Below the pieces are notes generated by a model. That model did no database searches. It saw only the letters and a program-made list of their open reading frames with translations, and was not told the DNA's origin. A stretch of DNA of 64,000 nucleotides from Streptomyces sp. NBRC 110028. Its GTDB lineage: Bacteria > Actinomycetota > Actinomycetes > Streptomycetales > Streptomycetaceae. The DNA lies in NCBI RefSeq assembly GCF_001417735.1, contig NZ_BBUZ01000035.1, forward strand, positions 124,001 to 188,000, given 5' to 3'. Below are positions 17,697-26,198 of this stretch, one piece after another; position 1 is the stretch's first letter; each line of letters opens with the position of its first letter. A program made the position numbers and the translations under genes.

Positions 17697-18488
17697 TCAT
17701 GGGTGCCGGCTGCTGACGGACACCGTCTCGCCCGTCATGTACGACGCGTAGCCGCTGGCCAGGAAGACGATCACGTTGGCGACCTCCCAGGGCTCCGCGT
17801 ACCGGCCGAACGCCTCGCGCTCGGTCAGCTCGGCCAGCAGTTCGGGCGTGGTGACCCTCACCAGGTGCGGGTGCATGGCCAGGCTCGGCGCGACGGCGTT
17901 GACCCGCACCCCGTACGCGGCGGCCTCGACGGCGGCGCAGCGGGTGAGCGCCATGACCCCGGCCTTGGCGGCGGCGTAGTGGGCCTGTCCGGCCTGGGCG
18001 CGCCAGCCGACGACGGAGGCGTTGTTGACGACGGTCCCGGATCCGCCTGCCGGGCGGGCCTTCATACGGCGGAGGGCGGCGCGGGTGCAGCGGAAGGTGC
18101 CGCCCAGGGTGACGTCGATGACCTTGTGCCACTGCTCGTCGGTCATCTCGGTGAGTTCGGCGGTGCCGCCGAGACCGGCGTTGTTGACCACGACATCCAG
18201 CCGTCCGTGGTGGTCCTCGGCGAGGTCGAAGAGCGCCGCCACCGCGTCCTCGTCGGTGACATCGCAGGTCAGCCCGGCGACACGATCCGCTCCGAACTCC
18301 TCGGCGAGGGCGGCGGCCGTCTCTTGGAGGCGGCGTGCGTGGGCGTCGCCGATGACGATCCGGGCGCCCTCCTCCAGGAACCGGCGGGCCGTGGCGCCGC
18401 CGATCCCGGCGCCCGCCGCGGCCGTGATGACGGCCGTGCGGCCGGTGAGCAGGCCGTGCCCGGGGACGTACGACGGCTTGTTGTCCAT
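17697..18488 (-). CDS. ipdF: Short-chain dehydrogenase of the IpdF type
   Basis: A 263-residue SDR enzyme. It opens YVPGHGLLTGRTAVITAAAG, with the nucleotide-binding glycines, then CDVTDE, NNAGLGG, the catalytic NNASV..HYAAAK (Tyr and Lys) and ends TGETVSVSSRHP. These match mycobacterial IpdF (Rv3559c), which oxidises a hydroxyl of the opened HIP intermediate, closely at both ends. ATG at 18486-18488. It is divergent from the acyl-CoA dehydrogenase at 18543 across 54 bases that contain the operator, and leads the operon ipdF-kstR2-fadA6. Confidence 0.85.
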   Translation of the reverse strand: MDNKPSYVPGHGLLTGRTAVITAAAGAGIGGATARRFLEEGARIVIGDAHARRLQETAAALAEEFGADRVAGLTCDVTDEDAVAALFDLAEDHHGRLDVVVNNAGLGGTAELTEMTDEQWHKVIDVTLGGTFRCTRAALRRMKARPAGGSGTVVNNASVVGWRAQAGQAHYAAAKAGVMALTRCAAVEAAAYGVRVNAVAPSLAMHPHLVRVTTPELLAELTEREAFGRYAEPWEVANVIVFLASGYASYMTGETVSVSSRHP

Positions 18489-18507
18489 CACGGCGCCACG
18501 GTAACCT

Positions 18508-18521
18508 ACCAAACACTTGTT
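18508..18521. promoter_or_regulatory. Candidate KstR2 operator
   Basis: Read on the minus strand, AACAAGTGTTTGGT matches the KstR2 motif as I recall it (AnCAAGnnCTTGnT) at nine of ten fixed positions. A slightly larger palindrome, CCAAACACTTGTTAGG, spans 18509-18524. It lies between the divergent ipdF-like and acyl-CoA dehydrogenase genes, placed to repress both. Confidence 0.7.
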
Positions 18522-18542
18522 AGGGAAGGAGCCGGGGGCCCG

Positions 18543-19709
18543 ATGGATCTCGACCTGACCGAGCGGCAGGAGGCGTTCCGGGCCGAGGCCCGGCGGTGGC
18601 TCGCGGCCCATGTGCCCGCCGCTCCGCTGCCGTCCCTGGAGACCGCCGAGGGGTTCGCCGCCCACCGCGCCTGGGAGCGGACCCTGGCGTCCGGCCGCTG
18701 GTCGGCGGTGACCTGGCCCGAGGAGTACGGCGGGCGCGGCGCGTCGGTGCTGGAGTGGCTGCTGTTCGAGGAGGAGTACTACGCGGCGGGCGCGCCCGGT
18801 CGGGTGAGCCAGAACGGCATCAGCCTGCTGGCCCCCACCCTCTTCGACCACGGCACCGCCGGGCAGCGCGCCCGGATCCTGCCGCCGATGGCGCGCGGCG
18901 AGGTGATCTGGGCGCAGGCGTGGTCCGAGCCGGAGGCGGGCTCCGACCTCGCCTCGCTGCGCTCCACCGCCCGGCGCGCGGACGGCGGCTGGCTGCTGAC
19001 CGGCCAGAAGACCTGGTCCTCCCGGGCCGCCTTCGCCGACCGGGCCTTCGGGCTGTTCCGCAGCCACCGCGAGCCCGGGGCCCCGCCCCACCGGGGGCTG
19101 ACGTATCTGATGTTCCCGCTGGACGCGCCGGGCGTGACCGTCCGCCCCATCTGCCGCCTCGACGGCAAGCCCGCCTTCGCCGAACTCTTCCTGGACGAGG
19201 TGTTCGTGCCCGACGAGGACGTCATCGGCGAGCCGGGGCAGGGCTGGCGGATCGCGATGAGCACCGCGGGCAACGAGCGCGGGCTGACCCTCCGCAGCCC
19301 CGGCCGTTTCACCGCCGCCGCCCGCCGTCTGGCCGCCCTGTGGCGGACACACGCCGACGCCGGGGAGGAGACGGCCGAGGCGGCCGCGGCCCTGCGGGAT
19401 CGGGTGGCCGACGCGGTGATCCGCGCCCGCGCGTATGAACTCTTCGCCTACGCGGGCGCCTCGCGCCTGGCCGCCGGGGAAGCGCTCGGGGCCGAGTCGA
19501 GCCTCAACAAGGTGTTCTGGTCGGAGCTGGACATCGGCCTCCACGAAACGGCCCTGGATCTGCTGGGCCCGTGCGGTGAGCTGGCGGAGGACCGCTGGGC
19601 GGAGGGCTACGTCTTCGCACTGGCGGGGCCGATCTACGCCGGGACGAACGAGATCCAGCGGGACATCGTGGCGGAGCGGCTGCTCGGCCTGCCGAAGGGC
19701 AGGCGATGA
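18543..19709 (+). CDS. Acyl-CoA dehydrogenase, large partner (IpdE1/FadE30-like)
   Basis: A 388-residue flavin-dependent acyl-CoA dehydrogenase. Domains: N-terminal helical (MDLDLTERQEAFRAEARRW), middle beta domain (WAQAWSEPEAGSDLASLRST; WLLTGQKTWSS), C-terminal helical domain ending IYAGTNEIQRDIVAERLLGL with the FAD-contacting region intact. Its place, divergent from ipdF-kstR2-fadA6 and followed by a shorter, degenerate dehydrogenase, mirrors the IpdE1-IpdE2 heteromeric pair of HIP degradation. The general family is certain; assignment to IpdE1 instead of another FadE subtype is by context. AAGGAG lies 13 bases before the ATG. Confidence 0.8.
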   Translation: MDLDLTERQEAFRAEARRWLAAHVPAAPLPSLETAEGFAAHRAWERTLASGRWSAVTWPEEYGGRGASVLEWLLFEEEYYAAGAPGRVSQNGISLLAPTLFDHGTAGQRARILPPMARGEVIWAQAWSEPEAGSDLASLRSTARRADGGWLLTGQKTWSSRAAFADRAFGLFRSHREPGAPPHRGLTYLMFPLDAPGVTVRPICRLDGKPAFAELFLDEVFVPDEDVIGEPGQGWRIAMSTAGNERGLTLRSPGRFTAAARRLAALWRTHADAGEETAEAAAALRDRVADAVIRARAYELFAYAGASRLAAGEALGAESSLNKVFWSELDIGLHETALDLLGPCGELAEDRWAEGYVFALAGPIYAGTNEIQRDIVAERLLGLPKGRR

Positions 19710-19788
19710 GCGGCCCGCTCGCGCACCCCGCGTACGGCGAGACACGGCTCCCGGCGACACCCCGGCGGAAGACGAAGGGCGACCGCGC

Positions 19789-20820
19789 ATGAGATTCCTG
19801 CTGGACCAGGCGCAGAGCGAGTTCGGCCGCACCCTCGACCGGATGCTCGGCGCCGCGGACACCCCCGGGGCGGTGCGGGCGTGGGCGCGCGGGGAGCCCG
19901 GGCCCGGGCGGGCGCTGTGGGAGCGGCTCGCCGAGGCCGGGGTGACCGGGCTCGCCGTACCGGAGGCGTACGAGGGGGTGGGGCCGCTGCCGGTGGAGCT
20001 GGCCGTGGCCTGCGTCGAGCTGGGGCGGCACGCCGCGCCGGGGCCGTGGGCCGAGACGGCCGCGGCGGCGGTGCTGCTGACGGCGTCCCCCGCGGCCGGG
20101 GACTGGCTGCCCCGTATCGCCTCCGGGCAGGCCATGGTCACCGTGGCGATGGCCGACGCCGGTCCGTACGCCCTGGACGCGGACGCCGCCGACGCCGTCC
20201 TGGCCGTGCGCGGCGAGGAGTTGTGGCTGGTCCCGGGGCACGGCCCGGTGCGGGCCTCCCTCGACCCCGCCCGGCGCCTCGCCCCGCCGCTGCCCGGGGG
20301 CGAGCGGCTGGCGCGGGGCGCGGCCGTCGCCGCGGCCGCCGCGCGCGCCGCGGACTGGGCCGCCTTCGCCACGGCCGCCCAGTCACTCGGCGCCGGGCTG
20401 GCGCTGCTGGACCGGACCGTGGCGTACGTCAAGCAGCGCACCCAGTTCGGCCGTGCGATCGGCTCGTTCCAGGCGGTGCGGCACCAGTTGGCGGATGTGC
20501 TCATCGGGGTGGAGTTCGCCCGGCCGCTGCTCCACGGGGCCGCCGTCGCGCTCGCGGCGGGCGGCCCGGGGGCCGGGGCCGAGGTCGCCGCCGCCAAGGT
20601 GGCGGCGGGCGACGCGGCGTACGCGGCGGCGCGCACCGCCCTCCAGCTGCACGGCGCGATCGGCTACACGGACGAGTACGACCTGTCGCTGTGGATCCGC
20701 AAGGCTCGCGCCCTGCGGGGCGCCTGGGGCTCGCCCTCGGTCTGCCGCGCCCGGGTGCTCGCGTCCTCAAGGCCGCTGCCTCCCGCCGCCGCAAGGAGTG
20801 TCACCCGGTCCACGTCCTGA
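19789..20820 (+). CDS. Acyl-CoA dehydrogenase, small partner (IpdE2/FadE33-like)
   Basis: A 343-residue divergent acyl-CoA dehydrogenase (MRFLLDQAQSEFGRTLDRML start). The central beta domain is short and poorly conserved, with Ala/Gly-rich stretches at 180-210, while the C-terminal helical part keeps RTQFGRAIGSFQAVRHQLAD and LQLHGAIGYTDEYDLSL. In actinobacterial steroid degraders such short subunits pair with a longer partner to form alpha2beta2 enzymes in which only one subunit supplies the base. The 79-base gap to the upstream partner fits one operon. The last 20 residues are Ser/Pro/Arg-rich and probably disordered. Confidence 0.8.
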   Translation: MRFLLDQAQSEFGRTLDRMLGAADTPGAVRAWARGEPGPGRALWERLAEAGVTGLAVPEAYEGVGPLPVELAVACVELGRHAAPGPWAETAAAAVLLTASPAAGDWLPRIASGQAMVTVAMADAGPYALDADAADAVLAVRGEELWLVPGHGPVRASLDPARRLAPPLPGGERLARGAAVAAAAARAADWAAFATAAQSLGAGLALLDRTVAYVKQRTQFGRAIGSFQAVRHQLADVLIGVEFARPLLHGAAVALAAGGPGAGAEVAAAKVAAGDAAYAAARTALQLHGAIGYTDEYDLSLWIRKARALRGAWGSPSVCRARVLASSRPLPPAAARSVTRSTS

Positions 20821-20875
20821 TCCATGCTGTACCGACGTAACAAAAGGCGGCGAAGCGAACAGCGAGGTAGCGGCG

Positions 20876-21880
20876 ATGCACCGGCCCCGGCCCACCCTGG
20901 AGAGCGTGGCCCGGCACGCGGGCGTCTCCCGCGCCACGGCCTCCCGCGTCGTCAACGGCTCGACCAGGGTCGCCGACGACAGCCGGGCGGCGGTGCTGCG
21001 GGCCGTCGAGGAGCTGGGGTACGTCCCGAACCAGGCGGCCCGCAGCCTGGTCACCCAGCGCACCGACTCGTTCGCGCTCGTCCTGCCCGAGGAGCCGGAC
21101 CGGGTGTTCTCGGACGACCAGTTCTTCCCCGGCGTGGTGCGCGGCGTCGGCCAGGAGCTGGAGGACGCCGACAAGCAGCTGGTACTGATGATGGCCCGCT
21201 CCCCCGCCGGCCGGGACCGCATCGAGCGCTTCGCCCTGGCGCGCCACGTCGACGGGGTCATGGTCGCCTCCGTGCACGGCGCCGATCCGCTGCCCGCCGC
21301 GCTGGCCCGCATGGGTATTCCGGTGGTCTGCAACGAACGGCTGCTGGGACGTACGGCGCTGCCGTACGTGGGCGTCGACAACGCCGGGGGCGCGGCCCTG
21401 GCCGTGGCGCATCTGCTCCGCTCCGGCCGCACCCGCGTCGCCACGGTCGCGGGCCCGCAGGACATGGTGGCCGGTATCGACCGGCTGAGCGGCTACCGGA
21501 CGGCGCTGGCCGAGGCGGGGCGGGAACCGCTGGTGGCGGCCGGGGACTTCACACAGGAGTCGGGCGCGGTCGCGATGCGGGAGCTGCTGGGGCGGCAGGC
21601 GGAGCTGGACGCCGTCTTCGTGGCCTCCGACCTCATGGGCCTCGGGGTGCTGCGGGCCCTGCGGCGGGCCGGGCGGCGGGTGCCGGAGGACGTGGCGGTG
21701 GTGGGCTTCGACGATGTGCAGGCGGCGCGGTACGCGGACCCGCCGCTGACGACCGTGCGCCAGCCGATCGCGGAGATCGGGCGGCGGCTGGCGCGTCAGC
21801 TGCTGCGACTGGCGGGCGGGGAGACGATCGAACCGGCGGTGGTGCTGGACGTGGAGCTGGTGCTGCGCGGTTCGGCGTAG
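20876..21880 (+). CDS. LacI-family transcriptional regulator
   Basis: A 334-residue repressor with an N-terminal helix-turn-helix (TLESVARHAGVSRATASRVV, residues about 6-25), hinge helix (YVPNQAARSLV) and a periplasmic-binding-protein-like sensor domain (DGVMVASVHG; PYVGVDNAGG; DAVFVASDLMGLGVL; VVGFDDVQAARY). Such proteins usually sense sugars and control neighbouring uptake or hydrolase genes, but none is adjacent: the neighbours are acyl-CoA dehydrogenases and a PaaX regulator. The target and ligand are unknown. ATG at 20876 after GAGGTAG. The perfect hairpin at 21879 overlaps its stop codon. Confidence 0.9.
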   Translation: MHRPRPTLESVARHAGVSRATASRVVNGSTRVADDSRAAVLRAVEELGYVPNQAARSLVTQRTDSFALVLPEEPDRVFSDDQFFPGVVRGVGQELEDADKQLVLMMARSPAGRDRIERFALARHVDGVMVASVHGADPLPAALARMGIPVVCNERLLGRTALPYVGVDNAGGAALAVAHLLRSGRTRVATVAGPQDMVAGIDRLSGYRTALAEAGREPLVAAGDFTQESGAVAMRELLGRQAELDAVFVASDLMGLGVLRALRRAGRRVPEDVAVVGFDDVQAARYADPPLTTVRQPIAEIGRRLARQLLRLAGGETIEPAVVLDVELVLRGSA

Positions 21881-21926
21881 GGGGTGTCTTGTGGATCAGC
21901 CCGGCATGATCCACAAGACACCCCCT
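21879..21926. terminator. Dispersed palindromic element, short form S2 (perfect 20-bp inverted repeat)
   Basis: AGGGGGTGTCTTGTGGATCA (21879-21898), loop GCCCGGCA, and its exact reverse complement (21907-21926). It overlaps the stop of the LacI gene and lies before the convergent PaaX gene, so it is a likely bidirectional terminator. It is nearly identical to S1 at 10063. Confidence 0.8.
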
Positions 21927-21937
21927 GGCCACCCCCG

Positions 21938-22678
21938 TCACGGGGCGGTGTACTGGCGCAGCTCCCCGCGGAAGTCCCGCTCGAACGCGTCGTACCTGCC
22001 CCGCAGGGCGGCGCCCGGCCACCCCCGCGGCAGCAGCTCGTCCGGCAGCACGGGGTCCGTCAGCAGATGCCGCAGCACCGCCGCGGCCACCGTGAAGCGG
22101 TCGGCAGGGCTCCGCACCGCGTCCAGGGCGTCGGCGAGGCGGCGGGCCCGGCCGGCCCACTCCGGCAGGTCCCAGAGCCGGGCCGCGAGGGCGGCCGGGT
22201 CGTCCTCCGGGGTGGCGGTGAAGCAGCCGCACTGCTCGGCGACCACGGGCGGGCGGGGGCGTACGAGGTTGGCGGGGCGCAGCCAGGTGCCCTCGCGGAG
22301 TTCGGCGAGCCGCAGCGCGGCCATCGCCTGGCGGAGCGCGGCGCGCTCGGGGGCGGGGCGGCGGTCGGGGGTGACGACGGCGATCTCCCAGGTGCCGTCC
22401 CAGCGCCGGGTGCGGGGCGCGCGGCTGTCGTCCTGGCGGGCCTGGCGGGCGAGCAGCCGGTCGGTGAGCCGGTAGGCGCCGCCGTGCTGTTCGAGGTCAC
22501 CGGCGGCCACCATCCGGGTGAGGGCGACCCGCACCGTCCCCTCGGCCGTGCCGAACAGCGCGCCGACGCGGACGAGCGCGCGGGCGGGCAGCTCCGGCGG
22601 ATGGTGGCCCAGCAGGGTGCTGAGCACGATCGAGCGCGCCGTCAGGGGGCGCAGCGTGAGCGTTCCGGTGTCGTCCAT
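21938..22678 (-). CDS. PaaX-family transcriptional regulator
   Basis: A 246-residue protein with the PaaX layout: N-terminal winged helix (ARSIVLSTLLGHHPPELPAR; GTVRVALTRMVAAGDLE), a central domain (RRWDGTWEIAVV) and the C-terminal PaaX region (LREGTWLRPANL; PADRFTVAAAVLRHLLTDPVLP; GAALRGRYDAF). PaaX represses phenylacetate-CoA catabolism in enterics; actinobacterial relatives often flank acyl-CoA dehydrogenase genes, as here, where it is divergent from an AidB-like gene 130 bases away and probably controls it. The acyl-CoA ligand is unknown. Confidence 0.88.
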   Translation of the reverse strand: MDDTGTLTLRPLTARSIVLSTLLGHHPPELPARALVRVGALFGTAEGTVRVALTRMVAAGDLEQHGGAYRLTDRLLARQARQDDSRAPRTRRWDGTWEIAVVTPDRRPAPERAALRQAMAALRLAELREGTWLRPANLVRPRPPVVAEQCGCFTATPEDDPAALAARLWDLPEWAGRARRLADALDAVRSPADRFTVAAAVLRHLLTDPVLPDELLPRGWPGAALRGRYDAFERDFRGELRQYTAP

Positions 22679-22719
22679 AACTGTGCGGAACCCTATCCAT
22701 CACCGCCTCCCACCTGTCA

Positions 22720-22753
22720 TTACAGTTTCCCATCACGCATACTGAAAATGTAA
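22720..22753. promoter_or_regulatory. Candidate operator/promoter between paaX-like and AidB-like genes
   Basis: A relatively AT-rich intergenic patch contains TTACAGTTT near 22720 and, 20 bases on, ACTGAAAATGTAA ending at 22753, forming an interrupted inverted repeat with TTACA/TGTAA outer arms. It is a plausible PaaX-family binding site, but the arms are short. Confidence 0.3.
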
Positions 22754-22809
22754 GAGACCCTTGAGTCCGCGAGGCCCGGCATCCGCGGCGACCCCAGGAG
22801 ACCCTTTCC

Positions 22810-24465
22810 ATGAGCGCGACGCACGAAGTCCTCAACCAGGCTCCGCCCCTCGCCGAATTCAGCACGGCCGACGAGCCCGCCCTGCTGGAGGCCCTGCGCC
22901 GGGACGGTGCCGAATGGGCCGAGCCACAGGTGCGGGAGGTGGGCGCCCGGGCCGGTTCCGCCGAGGTCCAGGACTGGGCCCGGATGGCGGAGGAGCACCC
23001 TCCGGTGCTGCACACCCACGATCGCTACGGGCACCGGATCGACGAGGTCGAGTACCACCCCGCCTACCACCAGCTGATGACCGCCGCCGTGGAGAGCGGT
23101 CAGCACGCGGCGGCCTGGGCCGAGACCCGCCCCGGGCGGCACCTGGCGCGCGCGGCCACGTTCTACGCCTTCGCCCAGGCCGAGCCCGGCCACGGCTGCC
23201 CGATCTCCATGACGTACGCCGCGGTCCCGGCGCTGCGCGCCGAACCGGAATTGGCCGCCGCGTACGAACCGCTGCTGACCGCCCGCGCCTACGACTTCGG
23301 GCTGCGCGCGCCGCTCACCAAGCGCGGGCTGATCGCGGGCATGTCGATGACGGAGAAGCAGGGCGGCTCGGACGTGCGCGCCAACACCACCGAGGCCACC
23401 CCCACCGCCGCGGACGACGGCACGTACCTGCTCACCGGCCACAAGTGGTTCACGTCCGCGCCGATGAGCGATGTGTTCCTGACGCTGGCGCGGACCCCCG
23501 AGGGACCGACCTGCTTCCTGGTGCCCCGCGTCCTGCCGGACGGCACCCGCAACGCCCTGCGCCTCCAGCGGCTCAAGAACAAGCTGGGCAACCGCTCCAA
23601 CGCCTCCTCCGAGATCGAGTACGACCGCGCCATGGCCTGGCGGATCGGCGAACCGGGGCGCGGGGTGCGGACCATCGTCGAGATGGTCAACGTGACCCGG
23701 CTGGACTGTGTGATCGGCTCGGCGGCGGGCATGCGCGCCGGGCTGCGGCAGGCACTGCACCACTGCGAGCACCGCCGGGCCTTCGGCGCCGAGCTGATCG
23801 ACCAGCCCCTGATGCGCAACGTGCTGGCCGATCTGGCGGTCGAATCGGAGGCGGCGACCACGCTCGCGATGCGGCTGGCCGCGGCCCTGGACCGCGCCGA
23901 GGCCGGGGACGGCGGTGAGGCGGCGCTGCGCCGGCTGGGGCTCGCGGTAGCCAAGTACTGGGTGTGCAAGCGCGGCGCCGTCCACGCCGCCGAGGCCCTG
24001 GAGTGCCTGGGCGGCAACGGCTACGTGGAGGACTCCGGCATGCCGCGCCTGTACCGGGAGGCGCCGCTGCAGTCGATCTGGGAGGGCTCGGGGAACGTCG
24101 CCGCCCTGGACGTGCTGCGCGCCCTCGGCCGGGAGACGGGCGCGCTGGACGCCTTCCTCGCCGAGGTGGACACTGCGGCCGGGGCCGACGCACGGCTGGA
24201 CGCGGCGGTGGCCCGGCTGCGCGCGCTGCTGCCGCAGGCCGCCGATCCGCAGCGGGCGCAACTGCTCGCGCGCCGCCTCGCCGAACAGATGACCCTGGTC
24301 CTGCAGGGCAGCCTGCTGGTGCGCTACAGCCACCCGGCGGTCGCCGACGCGTTCTGCGCGTCCCGGCTCGACGGGGACTGGGGGCACGCCTTCGGCACCC
24401 TGCCGCCGGGGACGGACACCGGCCCGATCCTTGACCGGGCCCGGCCCAAGGACCTGGGAGCGTAA
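22810..24465 (+). CDS. AidB-like acyl-CoA dehydrogenase family protein
   Basis: A 551-residue flavoprotein of the AidB branch, longer than ordinary acyl-CoA dehydrogenases. Visible blocks: GHGCPISMTYAAVPAL, GMSMTEKQGGSDVRANTTEA, FTSAPMSDVFLTLAR, RLKNKLGNRSNASSEIEYD, EMVNVTRLDCVIGSAAGMR, AAEALECLGGNGYVEDSGM and REAPLQSIWEGSGNVAALDV. E. coli AidB binds DNA and limits alkylation damage but has only weak isovaleryl-CoA dehydrogenase activity; actinobacterial homologues beside PaaX regulators are more likely metabolic. ATG at 22810 after AGGAGACCC. It is divergent from the paaX-like gene. Confidence 0.88.
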   Translation: MSATHEVLNQAPPLAEFSTADEPALLEALRRDGAEWAEPQVREVGARAGSAEVQDWARMAEEHPPVLHTHDRYGHRIDEVEYHPAYHQLMTAAVESGQHAAAWAETRPGRHLARAATFYAFAQAEPGHGCPISMTYAAVPALRAEPELAAAYEPLLTARAYDFGLRAPLTKRGLIAGMSMTEKQGGSDVRANTTEATPTAADDGTYLLTGHKWFTSAPMSDVFLTLARTPEGPTCFLVPRVLPDGTRNALRLQRLKNKLGNRSNASSEIEYDRAMAWRIGEPGRGVRTIVEMVNVTRLDCVIGSAAGMRAGLRQALHHCEHRRAFGAELIDQPLMRNVLADLAVESEAATTLAMRLAAALDRAEAGDGGEAALRRLGLAVAKYWVCKRGAVHAAEALECLGGNGYVEDSGMPRLYREAPLQSIWEGSGNVAALDVLRALGRETGALDAFLAEVDTAAGADARLDAAVARLRALLPQAADPQRAQLLARRLAEQMTLVLQGSLLVRYSHPAVADAFCASRLDGDWGHAFGTLPPGTDTGPILDRARPKDLGA

Positions 24466-24561
24466 ACCTCACTCACGGAAACCTCCTTATTATTTCCCCT
24501 ATTCGGACGAATCATCGGGGGCACAGGGCTGACGGCGGCCCGTTCAGCCGAATATCTCCTC

Positions 24562-25365
24562 GTGAATCGATGGCATGGCGCATGGCGGGCGGGGGTCCTC
24601 ACGACGGCCCTGCTGCTCGCCTCGACGGGGGCGACAGCCGTGGCCGACGGGGACGGTGACGGCCGGGCGGCCGCCACCACCGCCCCGCGGCGGACGATCG
24701 ACGTCCGGGGCGGGGCGGCGACGGGGGACGGGGGTGCGGACCATGGACCGCGTGCGGGGGTGAGGCTGCGGGTGCGGGTCCAGATCGGCCCGGGCTTCTG
24801 TGGGTGCGTCAGGGCGTCGGTGGCGGCACGGCGGGACCGGCTCAGGTTCCGCCACGGCTGGTGCCCGCCGCCCAAGCCCACACCCACGCCCACGCCCACG
24901 CCGCCCAAGCCGACGCCCACCCCGACCCCCACGCCCACTCCGCCCGAACCGACGCCCACGCCGACGCCGAGCCCCACGCCGACCCCTTCGCCGACGCCCA
25001 CGCCCAGCGCGTCGCCTTCGGCCACCCCTGCGCCGCGCCCCACGCCACCGCGCGCCCCCGCGCCCACCCGGCCGGCAGAGCCCGCCCCCGCGCCCGCGCC
25101 GTCCACGCGGCGCCCCGCGGCGCCGCTTCCGGTCGCTCCGCCGGCCCGGCCCCCGAAACCTCCGGCACCGCCCCCCGAGCCGGCCCCCGCGCCGAGCGGG
25201 ACCCGCCGCGTCGAGGTGCGCGCGTATCACAAGCCCGCACACCACCAACCCGACGGCGGGACCTCCTTGGTCACGTTCACCCTGCTGCTCACCGCGCCCG
25301 CGGTCCTCGCGGCCGCCGCGCTCCGCCCCCGCTCGCGCTCCGGCTCGCGCGGCCGGCGCGGCTGA
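24562..25365 (+). CDS. Secreted Pro/Thr-stalk surface protein
   Basis: About 267 residues from a GTG at 24562. A signal peptide (AGVLTTALLLASTGATAVA) precedes a short Cys-containing region (GFCGCVRASV, HGWCPPP), a long stalk of PT/PTP repeats (about 105-150, encoded by the repeat at 24874-25012), a Pro/Ala-rich spacer, then a hydrophobic helix (LVTFTLLLTAPAVLAAAALR) and a basic tail RSRSGSRGRRG. This is the look of a membrane-anchored, wall-spanning protein exposing a small cysteine-bearing head, though no LPXTG motif is seen. It is followed 49 bases later by a DUF4239 membrane protein. Function unknown. Confidence 0.65.
   Translation: MNRWHGAWRAGVLTTALLLASTGATAVADGDGDGRAAATTAPRRTIDVRGGAATGDGGADHGPRAGVRLRVRVQIGPGFCGCVRASVAARRDRLRFRHGWCPPPKPTPTPTPTPPKPTPTPTPTPTPPEPTPTPTPSPTPTPSPTPTPSASPSATPAPRPTPPRAPAPTRPAEPAPAPAPSTRRPAAPLPVAPPARPPKPPAPPPEPAPAPSGTRRVEVRAYHKPAHHQPDGGTSLVTFTLLLTAPAVLAAAALRPRSRSGSRGRRG
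24874..25012 (+). repeat. Degenerate CCCACG-type coding repeat (PT stalk)
   Basis: Short tandem units of the form CCCACG/CCGACG encode Pro-Thr dipeptides in the surface-protein stalk. Unit differences are mostly synonymous or Pro/Thr/Ser/Lys/Glu swaps. This is a coding low-complexity tract, not a CRISPR array. Confidence 0.85.
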
Positions 25366-25414
25366 CCCGCGCCCACCGCCGGCCGTCCCGGCCTTTTCGT
25401 ACCGGAGGTTACCC

Positions 25415-26185
25415 ATGCCCGAATGGCTGATTCTGACTCTTCTGACGGCCGGGATCTGCTCGGTCGTCGTCGTCCTCGCGATCCTCAACGCCCGCCGGCT
25501 CGGCGAGGACGACGATCCGAGCGAGACCCCCGATGTCCTCGACTACATGATCATGATGATCGGCGTGGTCTACGCGATCGTGCTGGGCCTGGCCATCGCC
25601 GGGGTCTGGGAGGCCCGCGGCGCCGCCCAGGACGGGGTGCGGACGGAGGCGCAGGCGCTGCACGAGGTGAGCGAGCGGGTGAGCGTCTACCCCCAGCCGG
25701 TGCGCGACCGCATCCGCGACGACGTCGACGCGTATGTGCGCCATGTGGTGTCCCGGGAGTGGAAGGTGATGGTCGACCAGGGCGAACTGACCGACCGGGG
25801 CGCCGACCTGCTGGCCAGGCTGCGGCACGACGTCACCATGGCCGAGCCGCACAGCGACCTCCAGGCGCAGGCCTACCAGCCGCTCATGGACCAGGTGGCC
25901 GCCGTCGACGACGCGCGGGGCGCCCGCCAGCAGAGCGCGGGGCCGACGATGCCCGAGGTGGTGTGGTTCGGGCTGCTGTTCGGCGCGGCACTGGTGATCG
26001 GGCTGGTCTTCACCCTGCAGATCCGCCGCTCACCACGGGAACTGATGCTGGCGGTGATGTTCACCGCCCTCATCATCTTCCTGCTCTACCTGGTGTGGGA
26101 CTTCGACGATCCCTTCGGGCGGTCGGTCGGCGACGCGACGACGCCCTTCACCGACCTGTTCCCCAGTGCCCGAGGAGGTCTGTGA
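25415..26185 (+). CDS. DUF4239 membrane protein
   Basis: A 256-residue protein with two N-terminal membrane helices (LILTLLTAGICSVVVVLAIL; YMIMMIGVVYAIVLGLAIAG), a cytoplasmic or periplasmic helical domain (RTEAQALHEVSERVSVYP; YVRHVVSREWKVM), and two C-terminal helices (VVWFGLLFGAALVIGLVF; LAVMFTALIIFLLYLVWDF). This is the DUF4239 (bestrophin-like) pattern, including the ending DDPFGR. ATG at 25415 follows CGGAGG. The role is unknown; channel-like function is only suggested by the fold comparison. It may be co-transcribed with the stalk protein upstream. Confidence 0.85.
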   Translation: MPEWLILTLLTAGICSVVVVLAILNARRLGEDDDPSETPDVLDYMIMMIGVVYAIVLGLAIAGVWEARGAAQDGVRTEAQALHEVSERVSVYPQPVRDRIRDDVDAYVRHVVSREWKVMVDQGELTDRGADLLARLRHDVTMAEPHSDLQAQAYQPLMDQVAAVDDARGARQQSAGPTMPEVVWFGLLFGAALVIGLVFTLQIRRSPRELMLAVMFTALIIFLLYLVWDFDDPFGRSVGDATTPFTDLFPSARGGL

Positions 26186-26198
26186 CCTCCGTCCCGGG

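Noticed and set aside
15933..19709. A 1258-codon plus-strand open frame crossing fadA6, kstR2 and ipdF
   Set aside because: Only the part from 18543 is a real gene. The upstream part is antisense to three convincing genes and has no recognisable domains.
24874..25012. Short regular repeats that could suggest a CRISPR array
   Set aside because: Units of 6 bases with no spacers, and the repeat encodes a Pro-Thr stalk in a good reading frame.
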